Assembly: GCF_036588685.1 (NCBI RefSeq)
Contig: NC_086374.1
Coordinates: 35,828,886-35,892,885 of the forward strand
DNA from: Mytilus trossulus
Taxonomy: Eukaryota; Mollusca; Bivalvia; Mytilida; Mytilidae
Length of the DNA stretch: 64,000 nucleotides
Reading direction: 5' to 3'
Of this stretch, positions 10,791 to 20,100 are shown one piece after another. Both the position numbers and the translations under genes were made by a program. The notes below the pieces were generated by a model. That model was not told where the DNA came from and ran no database searches. It was given only the letters and a program-made list of their open reading frames with translations. Each line of letters begins with the position of its first letter. The first letter of the stretch is position 1.

Positions 10791-11640
10791 ATTGTATAAT
10801 TGTATTTTGCTCACTTTTGAAATAAAATATTGTTTTAACTTAATATTCATAAAAGTTTTCCAAAATACAACTTTAGTACTACGTAATATATTCCCGATGT
10901 ATAAAAGCCTAAGTATCCTTAAAAAAGTTCCATTACATGTTTAGTGGGGTTCCCTCTGACAAAACACCAAAACCAAATTATATATACTGCTTGATAATGG
11001 AATAAAGTATTCGAAAAATTCAATTGATACCCAATGTATACTAAAGAGGGGATGAAGAAGAATCATAGGTATGTGTTATGTTCCTTTAGACTTTTATATT
11101 CCACCACTCTCCTGGATACCAAAATGACATAAATGGCTAAACAAGCAATTCTATATTGCTTTTGCTAATGTCAAAAGAACGTTAACCTTTTTCGAAGTTA
11201 TTAACACATATTGTTTCAGTAATTGATTCCTGGTTACTGACAAACTACATATTACTATACGAAAGTATTTGACTTCTATACGTTTTACGCTAGTTTTCCT
11301 CAATGCGATAATTAGTTCAACTTTGTTTAACAAAAAGGCAAACACATATAACAGATATTGGTTTAAAAAAGGGATATTCAAATAAACACTGTGTACATTT
11401 CGTGCGTCCGAAGCATTTTTTCGGGGTTGACTTTGACCAAAAACGCACAGTTTTTAAACATTTTTTAGCTAGGGATGTGTAATTACAACGAGCAGCATGA
11501 CTAAAAAGGGACTAAACAGAATTGCAAAATGCGAATAAGTTCAACAGCCTTGACAACAATCGTATTTTGAAAAAAAATACACTGATCTAATGTTGGATAC
11601 AACTGAAATCATTTGAACGTACTTATTTTTTTATTGGCAA
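10791..11640. other. No gene seen
   Basis: AT-rich intergenic sequence upstream of the MRH gene. No convincing exon or repeat was recognised. Confidence 0.5.
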
Positions 11641-12350
11641 CGTGTGTGTATAGCATGTTTTTTCAATCTTACTGTCATTCCTATGGGAACCACTTGTGTT
11701 CCTCATTTAACAGAATATTTCATAAATTCGTATATGTTGCATTTCTGTAAATATTGACAATGCAATTTCCCATAGGAACTCCTTTTACGGCTAAAATTGT
11801 ACCACTTTTATTATGAGGTTTTGAAAAAAAGCTTATCCTAGAATTGAAAGTTCATAGGCACCACATTTTTTTTGAAAGGTCAAAATATAGGGCTGTACAG
11901 CATATTTGTAACTTTTATAAGCCCCGAAAATCTCATAGTTTAAACTAACACTTATTTTCTGAACTACCCCTACCTCGAATGAAAGATTACCACATATTTC
12001 AATGTAAACAATATGCACATGTATATTTACTGGTAACATTCCCAATATCACCCCTAGTTTTTGGTGGGGTTCGGGTTGTTTCTTCTTTAGTTTTCTATGT
12101 TGTGTCATGTGTACTATTGTTTTTCTGTTTGTCTTTTTCATTTTTAGCCATGGCGTTGTCAGTTTGTTTTAGATTTATGAGTTTGACTGTCCCTTTGGTA
12201 TCGTTCGTCCCTCTTTTATGTCTCTGTGAGATGAAACACAGAGAGGATAACTGGGAACCAGTATGTAAACAAAATTAATTTTCTATGAATATTCTAGATC
12301 TCCCCAAAAGAGGTGTGTTTTGAGAAACAGCTGTATTTACAAAGTACAAC
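11640..12350 (+). repeat. Old dispersed repeat R8 interrupted by an R1 tail (12058-12225)
   Basis: The left arm (11640-12050) and the right arm (12230-12350) both have diverged counterparts, in the same order, at 50430-50665 and 51540-51680. The piece between the arms here is a retroelement R1 tail, whereas in the other copy it is a pair of R2 units. Confidence 0.55.
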
Positions 12351-12639
12351 CTATAGTGGAGGTTTCATATGAGAGCTTTTAGCTAGGAATGAAAATACAC
12401 CGACATTATCCTTTTATATTCCGCTTTATTAGTATTTCTATTAAAAACTTCCAATTGTCAGCAACATCAATTTCTAACAGCATGCATATAGATCCGAGCT
12501 GTTACTATGTTTCACGCGCCCATCATATTATGATTTATTTCTAGATAAGCTGAAGCTAGTCACAGGGAGGCTATTAAATCAATACTTTCAAATTTATAAA
12601 GTTATAAGCCTCTCATCGAACATTTTATGGGGGACATTA

Positions 12640-12860
12640 TGACATGGTTGACCGTTCCTAAATATTTGTCTCACATGTGCTGTCTGTCAAAGCCACGATC
12701 CCGTCTTGTTTTATCTCCTCTTATATTAAATGCGTTTCCCTCGGTTTTAGTTTGTTACCCCGATTTTTGTTTTTTGTCCATGGATTCATGAGTTTGAACA
12801 GCGGTATACTACTGTTGCCTTTATATGAACTATCACTTGAAGTTTTGTGTAACCAACGTT
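12640..12860 (+). repeat. Probable dispersed repeat, single copy in window
   Basis: Sequence around TTGAACAGCGGTATACTAC resembles a repeat I associate with mussel genomes. Only one copy is visible here, so this is a weak call. Confidence 0.3.
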
Positions 12861-13984
12861 TACTAGCCTTTGGCAATACAAAAGTAATCACTTAAAGATC
12901 AGAAACTGCCTGAAGTTCGCAGCACAATAACAAGATAATTTTCGGGTACTTGTTGCTGGATTTTCATTGCTTATGTGGTGTTAAATTTACTTGTTTGATT
13001 TGTTATGTCGTTTTCCTTTTCTGCAAATATATGGTCTGCATAATTAACTGACGAAGCTGATTTCGATGGGTTTTTTTCTTTCTGAATAGCAAGTGTTCAC
13101 TAAGATGAATTAAGCTGGATATGCGGTTAAGTTTTCGTGATTGCTAATAATTCAATAAACCGATGACAATTAAATTAACTTCCCCTCAATTGATCAACAA
13201 TAATACAGATTCGTGATTAAGACTCATTTTCATACATTTTGAAGTGTACTCAATTGGATAATATTCGGAGAAAAACATTCATGACTGCGATTAAAAGAAA
13301 AGAAAATATATATAACCAAGTATTGACGTATTAAATGAAAAGTGCATGTGTATAATTATTTCAAGATTATCAGGAAACAGATGTTTCATATTTTCTTTCA
13401 AATAATCATTTGATAATAATTACTTTTACAAATGGACGGAAACTTTTCTATAAGATATATAACAATAGAAAATATCATCTTCAGAGGTAAGATTTGAATG
13501 TGTTTTTAACAAAATCCATTTTTCTCGAGGATTAAAACAATAGATAATTGTTCAATAGAACTCAAGACAATTGTGAAATATTTAACCAATTTTTTTAATA
13601 TTTTTTTTTACAACAGTTTGTTTCTGCTTTGTCTTTCATATTCAAGATAAATCGATACTCAACTGGTATATGATCCTATTCAAAAAATCCTTAACCTCCC
13701 AACGAAAAACCTCATAGAAAGAATAACAAAATTCTGTATGAAAAAAAATACCAACGTTTATCTTATTATGTTCATCTTATGGATTGTGATAGTTACATTA
13801 CTAAATATTCTATACTCTCTGTCTAAGAGTAGGAGCTATTTTGAAATCATCATGTTCGTGCGTATGTTCATCCAACTGATATTTCCGTCACACGGTCATG
13901 AAATACTGAACAGATTTACTTCATGAAATAGGTTGCGAATCCGTCACTCGCTGAAACTTTTATATAAACAAAAACAGTTTTCTC
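12861..13984. other. No gene seen
   Basis: AT-rich sequence; short frames only, none with recognisable domain or splice context. Confidence 0.5.
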
Positions 13985-14450
13985 GTGTTTTACAAACAAC
14001 GTTGTTTGATGATACTTTTTGCATTATTGATAGCTATAACTGTTGTGACATTTTCATTTCAATGTTGCAAGATTCTAGCAGCGCCTGCATATTTAGTATA
14101 CGACTCTCCACGTATACGATATGTCAATGTTTGCATTTCCTATAGTGATTACATTAATAAAGGATTGATGGTTTGAAGGAAGCTATTAAACGAAGAGTTT
14201 CAAGTGGTGAACCCAAAATCAGCCTTTCAATTTTTTATGGACAGTATCACAAGTTGGTTCACTGCTTCACATATGGCGAAAGATATGTTCCATTTGCAAC
14301 AATAAAACCGTTTCTCGAAGTAACCATCCTGCTGTCTTAGCTGTATTTATTTATTTTGTCTTTGTTCGTCTTTCGTTTTGCCATGACATTGTCAGTTTGC
14401 TGTTGACTTTGAATATCCCTTTCGTATATTTCGCCTCTTTTTTTTAACCA
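13985..14450 (+). pseudogene. Reverse transcriptase C-terminal remnant with 3' tail
   Basis: In frame with stops it reads ILAAPAYLVYDSPRIRY, VCISYSDYINKGLMV and KLLNEEFQVV, matching residue by residue the C-terminal part of the protein at 55324-55986 (IPAAPAYGVY, LIRYSRACVSYHDFL, KLLNQEFQMV). The matching R1 tail follows to about 14450. It is 5'-truncated and inactive. Confidence 0.75.
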
Positions 14451-14509
14451 AATTCTACTTACCATGACCAACATTGAGGAGTATCTGCTATCTACCCAAG
14501 TATTGTTGG

Positions 14510-14640
14510 CGTTTGTGCTGCTCAGTCTTTCCTGTTGTGTATTGTTTACCTGTTTGTATTTTCGTTTTTATTTGGTTGTTTTTGCCATGCCTTTGTCTAT
14601 GCCACTCATATTTTTAGTTGTGAGTGTTCCCTTACTAACT
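14510..14640 (+). repeat. Retroelement R1 tail, diverged
   Basis: Second, older tail copy about 70 bp after the previous one, with the same order of words (TGTTTACCTGTTTGTATTTT, GCCATGCC, GAGTGTTCCC). Confidence 0.5.
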
Positions 14641-15546
14641 TGCGTTTTCTTTATACGAATTACAATTACACCACAATATTCAATATATGAGTAAATGTAT
14701 TTGATAACTTGTATTCCCTTATAAGCATGTTAAATCGGCGCTATATTCCTTTTTAAATATACGTGTGTAGTGTTCTACATTAATTGAACTTACGAGACAT
14801 TTTTGCAATATTGTGTAAAGTCAATTCAATTATTTCCACTTCGAAATGTACGTATATGATTATATTCCTTTATGCTCATTCGGGTAATGGTCTAGGGCTG
14901 AGTGCAGTTTGATCAATATATTTGAAGCTGTTTTGGAGGAGTTACGGCTATAACCACATAAAGCAATATTTATCCATTATAGACTTTTGTCGAGGTCAAT
15001 ACGTTACATATGGACATATACATAGGAAGATGTGATATGAGTGTTAATGAGACAACTCTCCATCCAAGTAGCAATTTATAAAAGTAAACCAATATAGGTC
15101 AAGGTATGGCCTTCAAGATGTTCATATTATACTGACCGAGGACGACGTTTGAGTGTCAAAGTAATCTTGCTGGTCCATATTTAACGTGTGGACTGAGTGT
15201 AAGTCCTTAATTTATTTATATCATATGTTTATAATTTATATCTCCTCTTAAACATAGGTGACCACTCTTTTCATTTATACACATTTGCATATACTAGATA
15301 TATTCTACAATTGTGTTAAGGTTCATCAAAATCAGTTTAGCCCGTTAAATAAGGTTCTGATAAAAAGACACTTATACAGATATACCGACAAACGTACAAT
15401 GGTGATTTCTTAGGAGTCATTTTTGTTCCATTACAACAAACACAAATAAGATGAATACGTTCTTTCTTTAAATAAAACAACTCTGTCATATTTTCATAAA
15501 TGCATTTTTATTGTAGTAATATATTTGCCATGTGAAAAAATGTAAT
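14641..15546. other. No gene; includes a repeat at 15020-15125
   Basis: The 15020-15125 segment (GAAGATGTGATATGAGTG, TGAGACAACTCTCCATC) is one end of the R4 repeat superfamily and resembles 46775-46890. The rest is unremarkable 5' flank of the glycosyltransferase gene. A pyrimidine tract ending TTGTAG at about 15515 could be a 5'-UTR splice acceptor. Confidence 0.45.
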
Positions 15547-16410
15547 ATGGTACATAATATCAATCAAACAAGAACTTATAGACTGAGAAAAAGAAGACAA
15601 GCATCTACGTTCATCGGATTGCTTGTTATACTATGTTTCATCTCACTAACAATTATTAAGATAGTAACAACTCACTGTTCTTTGTATATGGATGATATGT
15701 CAGACTTGCAACCGAACATATATTGTAATGGATTAAATGTAACTGTTCCACGTATTATTTGGTTATTCTGGGATAAAGGACCTAAACTTGCACCAAATCT
15801 GCAACAGACTTGTATGAGATCGTGGGAAATACAGAATCCAGAGTATGATACAATACATCTTAATCTACTGACGGCCGAGAAATTAATAAAGCGTAAGGAG
15901 AACTACAAAGATAGTGTTTGGAATAATATATCAATTCAGGCGAAATCTGACATAATACGAGTGGAATTATTAGCCAAGTATGGTGGTGTTTGGGTTGATG
16001 CAACTGTACGATGCAACACACCATTAAACACTTGGATTGAGCACATAACTGCGGTTTCTCATTTCTTCGTATTTGAAAGAACGGATTTATATATAACACC
16101 GGCCGTCCGACCACATATAGCCAGTTGGTTTATGGCATCCTCAAAATGCGCGTATATAGTTCAATCATTGAGAAAAACGATACGAAAAATATGGACGAAG
16201 CAGCCAAATCCATATAAAGTTTATGGATATTTCTGGTTACATAAAGTATTTCTTAATTTAGTTAAAAATGATGTGAAGTTTTTGAATGAATATTCAAAAA
16301 TGATTTTTTTAAGTGCAGATGGTCCACACTGTCGAGAAGAAGGGACTTGGAAAATGAACAAGATGACAGCAGTCAAGTGCAGAAAAAAATATCCTAATTT
16401 TGGAATTTAG
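15547..16410 (+). CDS. Type II membrane glycosyltransferase, Caps_synth/GT32-like
   Basis: 287 residues in one exon from the ATG at 15547; the frame is open slightly further upstream but has no earlier ATG. A short basic cytoplasmic tail (YRLRKRRQ), one hydrophobic anchor (residues 22-41) and a lumenal catalytic domain give a Golgi-type topology. Diagnostic stretches are VPRIIWLFWDKG (68-79), SWEIQNPEY (92-100), SDIIRVELLAKYGGVWVDAT (134-153) with the metal/sugar-nucleotide acidic residue in VDAT, ASWFMASS (192-199) and YFWLHKVF (228-235). These fit the capsular polysaccharide synthesis family (PF05704), which transfers a sugar from a nucleotide donor; the acceptor cannot be predicted. The length is normal for the family and the frame is undamaged. 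The gene converges on the WSC gene. Confidence 0.85.
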   Translation: MVHNINQTRTYRLRKRRQASTFIGLLVILCFISLTIIKIVTTHCSLYMDDMSDLQPNIYCNGLNVTVPRIIWLFWDKGPKLAPNLQQTCMRSWEIQNPEYDTIHLNLLTAEKLIKRKENYKDSVWNNISIQAKSDIIRVELLAKYGGVWVDATVRCNTPLNTWIEHITAVSHFFVFERTDLYITPAVRPHIASWFMASSKCAYIVQSLRKTIRKIWTKQPNPYKVYGYFWLHKVFLNLVKNDVKFLNEYSKMIFLSADGPHCREEGTWKMNKMTAVKCRKKYPNFGI

Positions 16411-16426
16411 TAAATCGTCCGCTACT

Positions 16427-16432
16427 TTTATT
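16427..16432 (-). promoter_or_regulatory. Candidate polyadenylation signal of the WSC gene
   Basis: AATAAA on the minus strand, 77 nt past the WSC stop and only 17 nt past the stop codon of the opposite-strand glycosyltransferase. The two 3' UTRs must therefore overlap or nearly touch. Confidence 0.5.
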
Positions 16433-16508
16433 CTTAAATGTCATAATTTTTTCAAGTCAACATTTTTGAAATATTAAGCAACCCAAACTTACATAACCAT
16501 TTACAGTT

Positions 16509-17134
16509 TTAGTGGTGTATTGTGTTTTCATGTGTTATTGTTGTATTTTTTTTATGCTTTGTTACACATACCCACATTTGTTGAAAAGGACCATTAATGC
16601 AGTCAACTAATACTAACAAAGACATTGTTATACTGATAACTAAAACTCCAACGATGCCAATGTTTCTACTTGAGCTTCTGTAATCTTCTGCAGAAATCTT
16701 AGAATTTTTATATTTTGATGTTTGCGTTTTGTCTATATACAAATCTTTTGTTGCTATGGCAATTAATTCATCCTTGGTCTTGTTTACAACACTAACATAT
16801 TCGCAAGGACAAACACATTCAGAATTACTTGTTGAGTCTGTGGAAACTTGGGTCCAAGTGTCTGTCGTTGATGTTTTAGACGAAAATGATTCAACGGATG
16901 TCCATTCAGCTGAGGCCGAAACTGAAGATCGCGATGAGGAATATGCTGAATTACCCTGATCTGCATAAGATGATTTAACTGAGGACAAATCCGTTTGTGT
17001 TGAACGCATCAAATCTGTAGTAGTGTCAGCAGGTGATGTCATAGGTAACGTCAAATCCATACGTGTCGAACGCTTTAAATCTGTTGTAGTGTCAGCAAGT
17101 GATGTCAGAGGATGCGGAGATGTCGTTATTTTTT
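16509..17134 (-). CDS. WSC gene exon 4 (stalk, TM, tail)
   Basis: Acceptor AATCATTTCAAG|AAAAAA, phase 1 in. Encodes the Ser/Thr stalk with two 66-bp tandem units, the CPC motif, the membrane helix GIVGVLVISITMSLLVLV and the tail ending IHH. Confidence 0.82.
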
Positions 17135-20100
17135 CTTGAAATGATTAAAAAACACAAAAACGAAATAATTAAGATATTTTCGAATCAATTGTTAATAATA
17201 TTTAACTATGGAAATTGTTGAGCGTAATTTGTGTATTCCTATAATTTATATATATTTTTATATAACTTTCTTTCATTTCATATTTCAGTTTTGTCTTGAC
17301 ATCATTTTACCTCCTATGCATTTCAGCAAGTTTTTAAGTGTTTCTTCAGTCGTTTCTTTGACTGACTGGTATTCCTATGGGAAACAAAATTGTCTTTCCA
17401 TTTCTGGACTTATTCTTTTATGTTTTAATGAGGCTGACTTTACATAAATGCTTAAGAAGATAAATGGAAATAAACTGCACTTTCCACTATAAAAATCATA
17501 TATTTCTAAGCCGAGCCGTGTTATTTCACCATTGAAAACTTGTATTTGGAAAATATTGATGAAATGTTACGTTTATTTAAATGTGACGGTAGTATGCGAG
17601 TATAAAATCATATGATCAGAAACAAATATTAATTTGCCACTATGAGTTATAATACTGTGATATATTCAAAGATGTTATAAGTAACTGAGTCGGTTTTAAA
17701 GCTACAGATTGTGAAAAATGACACGCTTTGTGAAGATCATACATAGAAAACAAGCATACTTAGAAGTGTATAGATAAAATAAGTTAATGTTTTATAATAC
17801 AATATGAGAAGACAGCTTTGTGTGAAATTAAATAACTCATAATTTTTATAAAGGTTGGAAAATTAAATGTTTAAAATCAGAATATGATACATACTTGACT
17901 GAGCTATGGCAAACAATGTTGAAATCGAGCTCACGAACTCGACGAGCAACTCTGTGTTTAATTATTTTTTATTAGGTATTTTTTTTTGGATCGATAAACT
18001 GTTTTTGTGTCAAGTAGATGTTTATTGTTTTGATTTTGGTGCAATGCAACAAAAAATAAGATCTGACCTCAATAGATGTACGTACATTTGAAACCAAATT
18101 TTTAATATCAATAGTAATAAGTCTTATCGGAGTTTTATTTCATAGAAAACAAAAACATATGAAGAGTATCTTTTTGTGAAGTGTTATATTATAGGATAAA
18201 CTCAATATCATATATAACGTTCATGTTTTGTTCTCTATATTACGATTGGATTTTCTCTTTCAATATACTTGACCGGTATCGTCTAGCTTATTATCGATTA
18301 AAAATATCATTATAATTCTGATGTGATATTGACCTACCGTAAAAGATCTCATAAACAGATAGTCGATAAATTCCTCCACAAATCTGTGTTCTGTTACCAT
18401 GGCAAGGCATATCACAGTCGGTTTCGTTAGCTATCGTCATCTTATCACCTTTTACACCACAGTAACATTCCATGCCTTCCTGAAAATGTGTGTATTCCTT
18501 TGAACATATTTTTTTTTCATTTTTTTTCAACATATATTATCTGATAATTATAAAAACAATACTATCATATAGATTAGACGGTTAGTTTTTCCGTGTGAAT
18601 GGTTTTCACTAGTAATTTTGGGACCCTTTATAGCTTACTGTTCGTTGTGAGCCAAGGTTCCGTGTTGAAGGCCGTACATTGACCTTTAATGATTTACTTT
18701 GACAAATTTTTATTTGGACGGAGAGTTGTCTCTTTGGCACTCACACTACATCTTCCTATATCTATCAATAAGAAAACTTTCCATAAAGTTAAAATGACCT
18801 AGGTGTAATAGGTAATCATTTGTCCTTCATCAATGAGTCAAACTAGTTTTCTAAACTCAACTATCGAATGGCTCCACAGCAAACATGTTGAAACAATTCT
18901 AACGAAAATACGAACGACCTAGTTTGTAACAATTCAATTTACTAAAACAAACATGGCAGATAGAACCAGCGACAAAGAATGTGGCTTGGTTAACCATGTT
19001 TGAGAGCATTGAACGTTCTACCTAATAAAATTGTTAATGGAAATGGGAATGTGTCAAAGAGACAACAACCCGATCATAGAACAGACAACAGCAGAAGGTC
19101 ACCAACAGGTCTTCAATGCAGCGAGAAATTCCCGCACCCGGAGGCTTCCTTTAGATTGCCCCTAAACAAATATATATACTAGTTCAGTGATAATGAAACT
19201 GGAACATTAGTGAAAAACAAGCTGCAAATGGTTTATATTAACTCACTAGATTGTTACAAAGTATACAAATAACTATCATTAAAATAATAGACACAAAGCA
19301 CAGACATAAGAGTACTAGCAGTTACTGAAATCTAGTTCAAAGCCAATTACACTTTAACAGTAACTCAGTGTTCTCGAAGACTGATCTTTTAATTAAAATC
19401 ACCACGTCTGTACGCTTAAACAATCGAGTGTTTACAAACCGCGTGATTAGTTTTTGCTCCTCCTTAAAGCCTTTCTTGTAACTTTGAAATGAATGATAGC
19501 GATAAAAGGTTGTTGTTTTCCTTTGGATTAACATGTCTAATATGTATAGAAAGTGTCTTGAAAATATACACAAATATAATTCTGTTTCTCTGTATAATAA
19601 TCAATCACTTCACATACATAGAAAATTTAAAAGTAAGCTACTTTCTTTTTCCAGTTTGCTTAATAACGCATATTTTTTAAGGATTTTTCTTATTTTTACA
19701 ATTTTTTCCCAATAGTAAATTACGAAACGTTTAACAAAAATGGTATATTTGAATATATGTCCTGCTGTTTGTTTACGTAAGAACTTGAGGCAAGAAATAT
19801 CGATGGAAGCCGCATTCTCAGGAAATTAAAACGAAACAAGAATATAACTTGAATATAACGGTTATTATAAAAAAAAAAATAGAAATGATACATTTCTATG
19901 ATTCCGTTTTATATCTTTTAGTCATAGAAAAAGTTTGGTGTCATTTTGTCATGCCTTGTATTGCTCTTAACTAATTAAATGTAAATATACAAGTAATATC
20001 ATTAATGAAGGAATTTTAGTAAAAAGAAAGAAGATACTACTGAAATTTTGAAAAGTGAAATTGATTTGTTAAATTATTTTCCCTCCTTTTCAGATATTTC

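Noticed and set aside
15860..16114. Minus-strand frame inside the glycosyltransferase
   Set aside because: Shadow of a strongly conserved plus-strand domain.
16729..16959. Plus-strand frame inside WSC exon 4
   Set aside because: Low-complexity complement of the Ser/Thr stalk; the minus strand has phase-consistent exons, a TM helix and a full domain.
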